From assembly GCA_002403895.1 (NCBI GenBank), contig DHIQ01000111.1:1-8289 (forward strand): DNA of 8,289 nucleotides, written 5' to 3'. Source of the stretch: Candidatus Neomicrothrix sp. UBA4742 (GTDB lineage: Bacteria; Actinomycetota; Acidimicrobiia; Acidimicrobiales; Acidimicrobilacustridaceae). Below are positions 1 to 6,510 of the stretch, one piece after another. Below the pieces are notes generated by a model. The model had not been told where the DNA came from. It saw nothing but the letters and a program-made list of their open reading frames with translations, and did not search any database. The translations under genes and the position numbers were made by a program. Position 1 is the stretch's first letter. Every line of letters begins with the position of its first letter.

Positions 1-1077
1 GTGGCCTGCGTGGTGCTGTGTGACACGAACGGCGGCTCGCTGCCCCACGAGGTGCAACAGATCACGACCGAGGTGGTGGCTTACCTGGGCGGGATGGCGG
101 TGGGCATCCACACCCAGAACGACTCGGGGTGCGCGGTGGCCAACTCGGTGGCCGCAGTGCTGGGCGGGGCCACCCAGGTCCAGGGCACGGTCAACGGCTA
201 CGGCGAACGAACCGGCAACGCCAACCTCATGACGGTCATCCCCGACCTCACCCTCAAGCTGGGGATCGAGACACTGCCTCCCGGCCGCCTCGAGCGACTC
301 ACCGTGGTGAGCCGACATGTCGCCGAGTTGGTCAATCTTCCACCTCATCCGTCGGATCCCTACGTGGGGGTGTCGGCCTTCGCCCACAAGGGCGGGTTGC
401 ACACCTCGGCCCTGGGTCGGGCCGGGGGCGCCAGCTACGAACACATCGACCCCGAGCTGGTCGGCAACCACACCCGGGTCCTGGTGTCCGACCTCGGGGG
501 CCGGGCCGGCATGTCGATGAAGGCGAGTGAGTTGGGCGTGGCGCTCGACGATCGTGCCGCCGGGGCCCTCAGCGACGAGCTCAAGCGGCTCGAGTCCCAG
601 GGCTGGCTGTTCGAGGCGGCCGACGCATCGCTCGAGTTGTTGATGCGCCGGGCCAGTGGCTGGACCGAGGACTTTTTCGAGGTCGAGGCCTACCGCGTCA
701 CCAGCTATCACCGGGAGGGGCCGGTGACGGCCGACGACCAGATCGAGGTAACGGTGGAGGCGACCGTAAAGTTGTGGATCGACGGGGCGCGGGTGGCGGC
801 CGTGGGCGAGGGCAACGGCCCCATCAACGCGCTGGATGCAGCCGTGCGGGCCGCGCTCAACGGTCGGTACCCCGCCCTGGAACGGATCCACCTGACCGAC
901 TTCAAGGTCCGCGTCCTCGATGGTGGTGACGCCACCGGAGCCGTGGTGCGGGTGCTGATCGACTCGACCGACGGCGAGAACGTGTGGACCACCGTCGGCG
1001 TGGACACCAACGTCATCGAGGCATCCTGGCGGGCGCTGGTCGACTCGTTCGTCTACGGCCTGGTCCACACGTCGTAG
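1..1077 (+). CDS. cimA: Citramalate synthase, 5'-truncated by the window edge
   Basis: This is the C-terminal part of an alpha-isopropylmalate/citramalate synthase family enzyme, most like CimA, which condenses pyruvate with acetyl-CoA to (R)-citramalate for isoleucine synthesis in the cytosol. The frame is open from base 1. The GTG there is internal, because family members are roughly 500-550 residues and about 170 N-terminal residues are missing. Visible in order: the end of the catalytic barrel (LCDTNGG at residues 6-12; HTQND at 37-41; VQGTVNGYGERTGNANL at about 60-76), a linker region (FAHKGGLHTSAL at about 127-138), and the LeuA-type regulatory dimer domain from about residue 225 (GEGNGPINALDAA and VIEASWRALVDS). 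GYGERTGNANL and IPDLTLKLG favour CimA over LeuA. The family metal motif HxH reads HTQ here. Function as CimA is inferred from family resemblance; LeuA is the alternative. Confidence 0.9.
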   Translation: MACVVLCDTNGGSLPHEVQQITTEVVAYLGGMAVGIHTQNDSGCAVANSVAAVLGGATQVQGTVNGYGERTGNANLMTVIPDLTLKLGIETLPPGRLERLTVVSRHVAELVNLPPHPSDPYVGVSAFAHKGGLHTSALGRAGGASYEHIDPELVGNHTRVLVSDLGGRAGMSMKASELGVALDDRAAGALSDELKRLESQGWLFEAADASLELLMRRASGWTEDFFEVEAYRVTSYHREGPVTADDQIEVTVEATVKLWIDGARVAAVGEGNGPINALDAAVRAALNGRYPALERIHLTDFKVRVLDGGDATGAVVRVLIDSTDGENVWTTVGVDTNVIEASWRALVDSFVYGLVHTS

Positions 1078-1088
1078 TCTTTGTTCCG

Positions 1089-1676
1089 ATGGCTGCACCC
1101 GAGTACGTCCCTCGCCCCGCCACCGACCGGCCGCGGGTCTACGCCTCGCCCCCGTGGAGCGGCGAGTCGTGGTTGGCGGAGCGTCCCGGTGATCTGGCCG
1201 GGCGCCAGCCGATCGGCCCCCGCCTCGGTTACCCAGGACCCGACCAGGGCTTCGCCCTCAAGTTGGCCCGCAGTTTCGAGGACCGCCTGGTGCTCACCGA
1301 GGGTGAACACGTCGACGACGTCATCGCCGGGTGCACCACGGTGGCCCTGAAGCGGGCGTCGCTGTTCGGTCGGGCTCCGGTGGTCTACGACCTCACCGCG
1401 GCCTTCGCCATCTGGGGCTACCTGGCCGCCGCCGACCCCGAGCTGGTGCGGCTGCGCAAGCCGCTGTTCGAAGAGGTGGCCAACATGCACCATTACATGG
1501 AGCAGCGCAAGATCGCCGACCTGGTGCCCCAGGCCGTGTTGCGCCTGACCCACACCGAGGTGCAGCGGGTGGCGGCGCAGGACTGGCGGGCGTTCTTCAA
1601 GCGCAAGTCGGGGGCCAAGCCGCCCGGCCAGCAGGCCGGCAAGCCCGCAGCCCAGCCGGCACCCGAGCCGGCCTAG
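1089..1676 (+). CDS. Conserved-looking hypothetical protein, 195 aa
   Basis: I do not recognise a characterised family. The protein starts at ATG 1089, 11 nt after the cimA stop, with no Shine-Dalgarno sequence, so translation may depend on coupling to cimA. The N-terminal 50 residues are rich in Pro and Arg (several RP/PR pairs). A compact core follows at about residues 53-160, including GPDQGFALKLAR, a helix-like stretch DLTAAFAIWGYLAAADPELV, and a His/Met cluster NMHHYMEQRK. The C-terminal 25 residues are a low-complexity K/P/A/Q tail. There is no signal peptide and no convincing membrane segment, so it is probably cytosolic. Codon usage matches its neighbours and the frame is coherent, which supports a real gene. 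Adjacency to cimA suggests co-transcription but does not indicate function. A GCCGGC-6 nt-GCCGGC hairpin sits at 1655-1672 just before the stop, without a T-tract. Confidence 0.75.
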   Translation: MAAPEYVPRPATDRPRVYASPPWSGESWLAERPGDLAGRQPIGPRLGYPGPDQGFALKLARSFEDRLVLTEGEHVDDVIAGCTTVALKRASLFGRAPVVYDLTAAFAIWGYLAAADPELVRLRKPLFEEVANMHHYMEQRKIADLVPQAVLRLTHTEVQRVAAQDWRAFFKRKSGAKPPGQQAGKPAAQPAPEPA

Positions 1677-1689
1677 TCCCCCGGACCCG

Positions 1690-2475
1690 TCAGCCGAGCC
1701 GAACGGCGCCCGCGGTGACGGTGGAGCCGTCGGAGCGGACGAGGTACGCGCCGTAGCCGGGCCGGCGGGCCAGCCACTCCAGCCCTCGCTCCCCGGCGGC
1801 GAACAGGGCCGTCGAGTAGGCATCCGCGGTCCCGAGATCGGGGCCGACCACGGTGGCGCTGGCCAGCGCTTCTGCCGGCCGGCCGGACGAAGGGTCGAAG
1901 ACGTGGTCACCCCGCTCGTAAGCCCCCGAGGTGGCGACCGCGCCGTGGTCGATCTCGATGGTGGCCACCAGCCCCGCCGGGTCGTGCGGATCCTGGATGC
2001 CGATGCGCCACGGTTCTGATCTCCGGGTGATGGCGATGTCGCCTCCTCCGTTGACGAACACGCTCTGAGCCCGCCCGGCGAGCACCAGCTGCGCCGCTCG
2101 TTGGATGGCCCAGCCCTTCACGTACGCGGCCGGGTCCGGCGCTCGGTGCGGATCGGCCGTGAGCGAGAAGGCGCCCTCGGTCTCCTCGGTGAGCTGCCGG
2201 GTCCGATCGACCACGTGGCGGACGTCGGGGTGCACGTCGTCGAGACCCAGCTCACCGCGGGCGTAGCGCAGCCACTCACTGTCGGGCGCGTAGGTGGTGA
2301 AACGGCGGTCGACCTCGTGCAACCAGGCCACCGCGTCGCCGATGGCGGCCCGGGTCTCGAGCCGATCCCCCTCCGCGGTGGTCACCACGAACGAGAACAC
2401 GGTTCCCATTGCGTGCTCGACCTGGGTCAGGCGGGCCGCCGGTGGTCGGATCTGCTCCGCCGGCTCGCTGGTCAC
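1690..2475 (-). CDS. apbE: FAD:protein FMN transferase (ApbE family)
   Basis: ApbE enzymes transfer FMN from FAD to a Ser/Thr of a target protein through a phosphoester bond, with Mg2+. The substrate here is almost certainly the FMN-binding protein encoded immediately upstream. Seen, numbering from the GTG at 2475 (261 aa): HAMGTVFSF at 21-29, AAYVKGWA at about 116-123 with Lys120, the flavin-binding NGGGDI at 143-147, HVFDPSSGRPA at about 191-201, and the metal-binding ADAYST at 217-222 (Asp218, Thr222). All core family motifs are present and the length is normal for a protein without a signal peptide. The start is uncertain: GTG 2475 has GAGGG 9 nt upstream, while an in-frame GTG at 2493 lies 1 nt after the preceding stop. 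No lipobox or signal peptide is seen from either start, which is odd if the target is flavinylated outside the membrane. It is the last gene of the - strand redox cluster and is convergent with the 1089 gene (13-nt gap). Confidence 0.93.
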   Translation of the reverse strand: MTSEPAEQIRPPAARLTQVEHAMGTVFSFVVTTAEGDRLETRAAIGDAVAWLHEVDRRFTTYAPDSEWLRYARGELGLDDVHPDVRHVVDRTRQLTEETEGAFSLTADPHRAPDPAAYVKGWAIQRAAQLVLAGRAQSVFVNGGGDIAITRRSEPWRIGIQDPHDPAGLVATIEIDHGAVATSGAYERGDHVFDPSSGRPAEALASATVVGPDLGTADAYSTALFAAGERGLEWLARRPGYGAYLVRSDGSTVTAGAVRLG

Positions 2476-2494
2476 CGCGTGGTGCCCTCGCACG

Positions 2495-2983
2495 TCACTT
2501 CGCCTGGTCGAGGCCGGCCTGCAGCGACTGGGCATAGCCCGAGGAGGTGTAGGTCGCACCGCTGACCCCGTCGATCTGGGCGCTCTGGGCGCTCACGGCC
2601 TGATCGTGGAGCAGCGGCAGGGCCTGGTCGTTGATCTCCTGCGACTTCCTCCGGTCGGTCGGGTACTGCAGCACCTTCACGTCGATGAGCTTCGAGCCCT
2701 GCAGCACCGCTTCGACCTGCACCGGTCCGTAGCGGGTGTCGATGGTCGGGCCGTCGCTGGTCCGGCTGGCGGTCGCCGAGGTGGGGCCGGTTGTCCCGGC
2801 CTGCGTGGTCGTCGGGCTGGCGCTCGTGGTGGTGGTCGCTCCTGGGGTGCCCCGGTTGGTGGACAGCGAGGTGGCGGCGTTGGTGCTCTTCGACGGGGCG
2901 GACGCGTCGATCAGGCCCTGCGCGTGCAAGAGCCACGTCAATCCCGCAGCAGAGACCGCGATGGCGGGCAGCGCTTTCTTCAT
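2495..2983 (-). CDS. Membrane-anchored FMN-binding domain protein (covalent flavin carrier)
   Basis: This 162-aa protein has three parts. Residues 1-22 form a short hydrophobic anchor or signal (starts MKKALPAIAVSAAG). A Ser/Thr/Asn-rich low-complexity linker covers about residues 28-78. A C-terminal FMN_bind domain (NqrC/RnfG type) starts near TIDTRYGPVQVEAVLQG and ends with DGVSGATYTSSGYAQSL. Thr144 in the SGAT motif is the expected site of phosphoester-linked FMN. No lipobox cysteine is seen, so it is probably held by an uncleaved N-terminal helix with the domain outside; this is inferred. ATG 2983 is chosen because GAGGTG stands just upstream; earlier in-frame starts lack this and would overlap the upstream gene. 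It lies between the flavocytochrome gene and apbE, so the likely role is to accept electrons from the flavocytochrome and pass them to an unknown extracytosolic partner. Confidence 0.88.
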   Translation of the reverse strand: MKKALPAIAVSAAGLTWLLHAQGLIDASAPSKSTNAATSLSTNRGTPGATTTTSASPTTTQAGTTGPTSATASRTSDGPTIDTRYGPVQVEAVLQGSKLIDVKVLQYPTDRRKSQEINDQALPLLHDQAVSAQSAQIDGVSGATYTSSGYAQSLQAGLDQAK

Positions 2984-2986
2984 CGG

Positions 2987-2992
2987 CACCTC
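2987..2992 (-). promoter_or_regulatory. Ribosome binding site overlapping the upstream stop codon
   Basis: GAGGTG on the - strand lies 3 nt before ATG 2983 (5 nt from the GAGG core). Its first two bases are part of the TGA stop of the flavocytochrome gene. This decides the start of the FMN-binding protein and suggests translational coupling of the two genes. Confidence 0.65.
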
Positions 2993-4352
2993 AGGGGTCG
3001 AATCGTTCGGAGTGGACGTTGGCTCCGGGCACACCGAGCTCGTGCAGCGACTGGCACACCGTGTCGACGAAGCCGGCGTGGCCGCAGACGTACACGTCCC
3101 GCTGGTTCAGGTCGGGGACGATGCCGGCCAGCGAACCGGGAGACAGCACGTCGAGGCTCGGATCGGGGTCCCGGGGGCCGAGCAGGTAGTCGACCGACGA
3201 TCCGTGGGAGGCGGCGAACTTGTCGAGCTCGGCGCCCATGATCACGTCGTCGGCCGATCGGGCCCGGTACAGCACCCGGGCGTCCACCCGCTTGGGGAAG
3301 GCCTCGAGCAGGGCGCGCAGCGGCGTGATGCCGCTGCCGCCGGCGATGAGGGCCACTCCGTTGCGGGTTCGAGAGGACGGGCGCAGGTGACCGTAGACGC
3401 CACTGACGGCCACCCGGGTGCCGGGGGCCACCTCCCCGATGCTCCTGGTGTAGTCGCCGTCGCCCGCCACCGTGATGCGCCACCGGCCCCTTCGGGGCAC
3501 CGCGGAGAACGAGAACGGGTGCGATTGCCACCACCGTTGGCGGTCGAGGACGCGGAGTCGAAGGTGCTGACCGGGATGGGGATCGAAGTCGTCCAGATCG
3601 TTGCCGTCGAGCTCGACGTGCATGGCGCCGCCACCGGCGGGCTGCAGTGAGACCACGAAGGTGTGGTGGTTGAGCACCCGCCAGCCCGGGAGAGCGACCC
3701 GGTACCACACGACCAGCCCGGCCACCAAGAGGTGCAGCCAGGTCCACAGCAGGGTGGGCCAGGATGCGGCCACGAAGCTGGCCCCGGCCGAGAGCTCGTG
3801 GCCGAACGCCAACGCCACCGCCAGGTACGCGTACCAATGGACGAACAGCCATGTCTCGTAGCGCATGCGCTTTCGGATGGCCCGGATCGACGACACCGAG
3901 ATCACGCCGAACAGGACCGCGCTGGCCGTGGCGGTGAGCATGTCCGGGTACGACGACAGCAACCGACCGATCTCGGTGTTGACCGCCACCGCGTCGGCCG
4001 CGGCGTACCCGCCCACGATGAACACGATGTGGAGGGCGAGGCAGACCACGGTCACGGTCGCGGCTTGGCGGTGCCACCCGATGCTGCGATCGGACCCGAG
4101 GACGTCGGTGATGACCGGGACGCGGGCCATCAGCGCCACGGTGAGCAGGGCGAAGACCGAGGCGAGCAGGCCGGTGAGCTGCCCGGCCGCGGTGAGCAGG
4201 GCGCCCGCCCCGGAGGGCAGGTTGATGATCCACGAGACGGCCACCACGATGACCAGCACGAGGGGGACGCCGAGCAGCCACCGGGTTGGATCCGGCGTCG
4301 GGGGCGGGCTGGGGGTCTGCGGCCTGGCCCGGCGGACGGGACGGGTGGCCAC
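2991..4352 (-). CDS. Ferric reductase/NADPH oxidase-like membrane flavocytochrome
   Basis: This 453-aa protein has an N-terminal membrane domain (about residues 25-225, roughly six hydrophobic segments) and a C-terminal cytosolic ferredoxin-NADP reductase-like domain (about 225-453). The membrane part has two His pairs, His94/His108 (13 residues between) and His172/His185 (12 between). This is the classic bis-heme spacing of ferric reductase and NOX proteins. The reductase part has an FAD motif HPFSFS (278-283), an NAD(P)-binding motif GGSGITP (338-344), VCGH (422-425) and a terminal HSERF. It should move electrons from cytosolic NAD(P)H via FAD and two hemes across the membrane; the acceptor is probably the FMN-binding protein encoded 7 nt downstream. 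Whether the final product is reduced iron, another metal, a quinone or a redox enzyme cannot be told. The only usable start is GTG 4352. Its nearest purine-rich site (GGGGGAGG) is 20 nt away, which is too far for a normal ribosome binding site. Confidence 0.92.
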   Translation of the reverse strand: MATRPVRRARPQTPSPPPTPDPTRWLLGVPLVLVIVVAVSWIINLPSGAGALLTAAGQLTGLLASVFALLTVALMARVPVITDVLGSDRSIGWHRQAATVTVVCLALHIVFIVGGYAAADAVAVNTEIGRLLSSYPDMLTATASAVLFGVISVSSIRAIRKRMRYETWLFVHWYAYLAVALAFGHELSAGASFVAASWPTLLWTWLHLLVAGLVVWYRVALPGWRVLNHHTFVVSLQPAGGGAMHVELDGNDLDDFDPHPGQHLRLRVLDRQRWWQSHPFSFSAVPRRGRWRITVAGDGDYTRSIGEVAPGTRVAVSGVYGHLRPSSRTRNGVALIAGGSGITPLRALLEAFPKRVDARVLYRARSADDVIMGAELDKFAASHGSSVDYLLGPRDPDPSLDVLSPGSLAGIVPDLNQRDVYVCGHAGFVDTVCQSLHELGVPGANVHSERFDP

Positions 4353-4412
4353 TGGCTTGACGATTGCGGCAACCTCCCCCGCTAGACGGCGCGACCCCAG
4401 CGACCGGCGCCC

Positions 4413-4418
4413 ACATTA
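4413..4418 (-). promoter_or_regulatory. Possible -10 element for the redox cluster
   Basis: TAATGT on the - strand fits the actinobacterial TANNNT -10 pattern, lies in the most A+T-rich part of the 147-nt gap, and would give a leader of about 55 nt before GTG 4352. No convincing -35 hexamer is found at 16-19 nt, so support is weak. Confidence 0.3.
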
Positions 4419-4467
4419 GGTGTGCGATGGTGTGAATTGGGTAAGAGCCGGCCCAGAGCTGGGTAAG
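4419..4467. repeat. Short phased repeats in the gap upstream of the redox cluster
   Basis: Two GGTGTG copies (4419-4424 and 4429-4434) are 10 bp apart. Two TGGGTAAG copies (4438-4445 and 4460-4467), each soon followed by GCCG, are 22 bp apart. An inverted repeat CCCAG-AG-CTGGG (4452-4463) overlaps the second copy. The 10- and 22-bp spacings are about one and two helical turns, which fits protein binding on one face of the DNA. The site lies just upstream of the candidate -10 of the redox cluster. A regulator role is only inferred. Confidence 0.4.
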
Positions 4468-4499
4468 GCCGCGACACCGGGCAAGCCTGCGGAGCCGGG

Positions 4500-5633
4500 T
4501 CAGGACACGGCCAGCTCGAAGGCGTGGAAGAGGTTGGGCAGGACCGTCTCGTGGTCGATGCGCAGGCCGGCGGCGTCGAACAGGGCCACGAACTCGTCGT
4601 GGGTGCGTTCGCGCCCCGCACCGGTCAACACCAGCATCAAGACGTCGGCCATGGTGGAGAAGTCGGCGTCGCTGCGCGCGGGGACCACGGCCTCGACCAC
4701 CACGGCCCGCCCCACCAGCCCCATCTGGTCGCGCACGTGGCTCAGGATGGTGACGGCGGCGGCATCGTCCCAGTCGTGCACCACTGCCAGCAGCAGGTAG
4801 CAGTCACAGCCGGCGGGCATCCCGGCGAACATGTCGCCCACCACCAACTCGACGCGGCGTGCCTCGGGGCGGCCGGTCAGCTCCTGCTCGGCGCGGTCGA
4901 TGACGGTCTCCCGTTCGACCAGCACCCCCTGGGCCGAGGGCGCGGCGGCCAACACCGTCGCCAGCGTCCGGCCGGTGCCGCCAGCCACGTCGCAGATCCG
5001 GCCGAACCGGGTGAAGTCGACGGCGTCGACCAGCAGCTGGGACTGCAGCCCCGAACCACTGCGCATGGCCCCGTCGAACAGGGCGTCGGCCGCAGGGTTG
5101 GCGTCGAGGAAGGCGAAGAACTCCTGGCCGGTGGCCGCCACGGTGGCGCTCTCGCCGGTGCGCACGGTGTGGGCGGCGTGGCTCCAGATGGTGCTCATCC
5201 AGTCGGCGCCTGCGAAGCGGGCCCAGTCCCGGAGCCCGTCGGGGTGGTCGGCGCGCAGCAGCGAGCCCGTCGTGGTCAGCCCGAAGGCCGAGGCCGCGGC
5301 GGGCGGACCGCCGCCCTCGACGCGGAACCAGCCCTTCGAGGTGAGGTAGCGCAGCACCCGGAACGCCGCATCGGCGTCGAGACCGCCGGCCCCGGCCAGA
5401 TCGGCGGCGGTGCGGGGACCATGGGCCAGTGCATCGGGCAGGCCCAGCTCACACGCCACCGCCACCAGCCGCACCTCGATCATGCGATCCATCTGCTCGA
5501 GCACCGGCATGGCCGGCGGCATCATCTGCCGGTGGGCCTTCCCCAGTAGGTTGCGCACCCGCAGGCCGGGCTCGACCGCCCACACCGGCGGCAGTCGCTT
5601 GCCCAGCGCCCGGGGCAGGTCCTCGGCGCTCAT
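4500..5633 (-). CDS. SAM-dependent O-methyltransferase, COMT-like family (class I)
   Basis: This 377-aa protein matches the O-methyltransferase family that includes plant COMT, bacterial polyketide O-methyltransferases and hydroxyneurosporene methyltransferase. An N-terminal helical dimerisation/winged-helix domain (about residues 35-125, including VACELGLPDALAHGPRTAADLA) precedes a Rossmann SAM domain. Seen: SAM motif I DVAGGTG at 215-221; GDMF at 266-269; HDWDD at 286-290 with the catalytic His286; Glu314 (VVVEAVVP) and Glu342 (GRERTHDEF), which line up with the two acidic helper residues of COMT. The active site therefore looks intact. The substrate is unknown. ATG 5633 has no clear Shine-Dalgarno sequence; it starts 10 nt after the transpeptidase stop, so translational coupling is likely. 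Later in-frame ATGs (codons 37, 38, 42) would still keep most of the fold. No secondary-metabolite genes are visible nearby. Confidence 0.87.
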   Translation of the reverse strand: MSAEDLPRALGKRLPPVWAVEPGLRVRNLLGKAHRQMMPPAMPVLEQMDRMIEVRLVAVACELGLPDALAHGPRTAADLAGAGGLDADAAFRVLRYLTSKGWFRVEGGGPPAAASAFGLTTTGSLLRADHPDGLRDWARFAGADWMSTIWSHAAHTVRTGESATVAATGQEFFAFLDANPAADALFDGAMRSGSGLQSQLLVDAVDFTRFGRICDVAGGTGRTLATVLAAAPSAQGVLVERETVIDRAEQELTGRPEARRVELVVGDMFAGMPAGCDCYLLLAVVHDWDDAAAVTILSHVRDQMGLVGRAVVVEAVVPARSDADFSTMADVLMLVLTGAGRERTHDEFVALFDAAGLRIDHETVLPNLFHAFELAVS

Positions 5634-5643
5634 GGCTGCGGCG

Positions 5644-6498
5644 CTAGTCCGTGATGACCAGCGGGGTGCCCGCGGGCATGGTGTAGGCCAGCTTCGAGAC
5701 GAAGTCGTTGGGCATGCGGATGCAGCCGTTCGATGCCTTGGTGCCGATCAGCGCGGGGTTGTTGGTGCCGTGCAGGGCCATCTGGGGTAGCCCGCCGTCG
5801 AAGTCGTCCAGGGATTCGGAGTACCCACTGGTGGCCAGGATCCACGGGCCGTAGACGCCGGACGGGGGTCGGGCGATCTTCTCGGTCACGAAGAACGTCC
5901 CCACCGGGGTGAAGGTGGCGTCCTTGCCGATCACCACCTGGGTCTCGCCCAGCAGGTTGTCTCCCTCGAAGGCCTGCAGCGTGAACGTCGACTTGGTCAG
6001 CTTCAGGTGGTAGCGGTGCTTGCTGAGGGTCACCTCCGACCGCTTGATCCAGCCCACCTGATGGTTGGGCCGGGCCAGCAGCTCGACCTGGAGCCAGTCG
6101 CCACCGTCGTCGGCCGCCACCACGAACACGAGTGGGTCCTTGAAATAGGTCGGGTTGTCGAAGGCGTAACCGGCCGGTGTGGTGCTCACCCCGGCGCTCA
6201 GGTAGCCGTCGCGGGGAATGGCCGGTCGTTCGGAGGCCGCCTGGTAGACGACGCCGGATGCCGAGGCCCCGGTCGTGGCGCTGGTCTCTGGGGGTCGCTC
6301 CTTCAGCACCTCGACGACGGGCACGGCGGCGGTGGCGACCTCGGTCAGCCACGGGTCCGCCCCGGGGCGGGTGGTGGCGGTGTCTTGTTCCACCGTCGAG
6401 GTGTCGGCCTGCTGGGCCTTGTTCTCGCTCCCGCCACAGGCCAACGGGATGACCGCCAGGGCGACGGCGACGAGTACGAGGGAGATCCGGCGGCGCAC
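5644..6498 (-). CDS. Exported L,D-transpeptidase (YkuD domain) with SH3-like domain
   Basis: This 284-aa protein makes or edits peptidoglycan 3-3 cross-links, or anchors proteins to the wall, outside the membrane. It begins with MRRR and a hydrophobic signal ending in Cys21 (IPLACGG). This resembles a lipoprotein signal, but the -3 position is Pro rather than Leu, so lipidation is uncertain. A Thr/Ala/Glu-rich linker follows. About residues 120-158 look like an SH3-type wall-binding segment (DGGDWLQVELLARPNHQVGWI). The YkuD catalytic domain runs from about 162 to the end with His243 (HGTNNP), Ser256 and the nucleophile Cys259 in SNGCIRM; many homologues have SHGC, so Asn257 is a mild variant. 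GTG 6498 is the start: it precedes the signal peptide and has a TACGAT element 7 nt upstream, consistent with a leaderless mRNA. It heads the - strand run and is divergent from gltX. Confidence 0.92.
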   Translation of the reverse strand: MRRRISLVLVAVALAVIPLACGGSENKAQQADTSTVEQDTATTRPGADPWLTEVATAAVPVVEVLKERPPETSATTGASASGVVYQAASERPAIPRDGYLSAGVSTTPAGYAFDNPTYFKDPLVFVVAADDGGDWLQVELLARPNHQVGWIKRSEVTLSKHRYHLKLTKSTFTLQAFEGDNLLGETQVVIGKDATFTPVGTFFVTEKIARPPSGVYGPWILATSGYSESLDDFDGGLPQMALHGTNNPALIGTKASNGCIRMPNDFVSKLAYTMPAGTPLVITD

Positions 6499-6504
6499 GG
6501 GCCA

Positions 6505-6510
6505 GATCGT
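6505..6510 (-). promoter_or_regulatory. Candidate leaderless promoter -10 (L,D-transpeptidase gene)
   Basis: TACGAT on the - strand ends 7 nt before GTG 6498. In actinobacteria a TANNNT element at this distance places the transcription start at or next to the start codon. No Shine-Dalgarno sequence precedes the GTG. No good -35 is seen, which is common for such promoters. Confidence 0.5.

Noticed and set aside
1075..1080. TAGTCT before the 1089 gene as a separate leaderless promoter
   Set aside because: It has the TANNNT form but overlaps the cimA stop and lies 8 nt from the ATG, slightly beyond the usual distance. Read-through from cimA is simpler.
1655..1672. GCCGGC-6 nt-GCCGGC hairpin as a terminator between the convergent genes
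   Set aside because: It lies inside the coding sequence just before the stop, has no T-tract, and such palindromes are frequent in G+C-rich DNA.
2294..3650. Overlapping + strand open frames opposite the FMN-binding and apbE genes
   Set aside because: They are antisense shadows with composition unlike the real proteins of this window and no domain signals.
2980..4416. A long second open frame (about 478 codons) on the - strand over the flavocytochrome gene
   Set aside because: Its product is Arg/Gly/Pro/His-rich with no domain, as expected for a shadow frame in high-G+C DNA. The overlapping frame has all ferric reductase motifs.
4470..4499. Terminator after the methyltransferase gene
   Set aside because: Only short, imperfect inverted segments (such as GCA/TGC) are seen, without a stable stem or T-tract.
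4524..5549. A 341-codon + strand open frame opposite the methyltransferase
   Set aside because: It is Gly/His/Gln/Arg-rich, has no recognisable motif, and the opposite strand encodes an intact methyltransferase.
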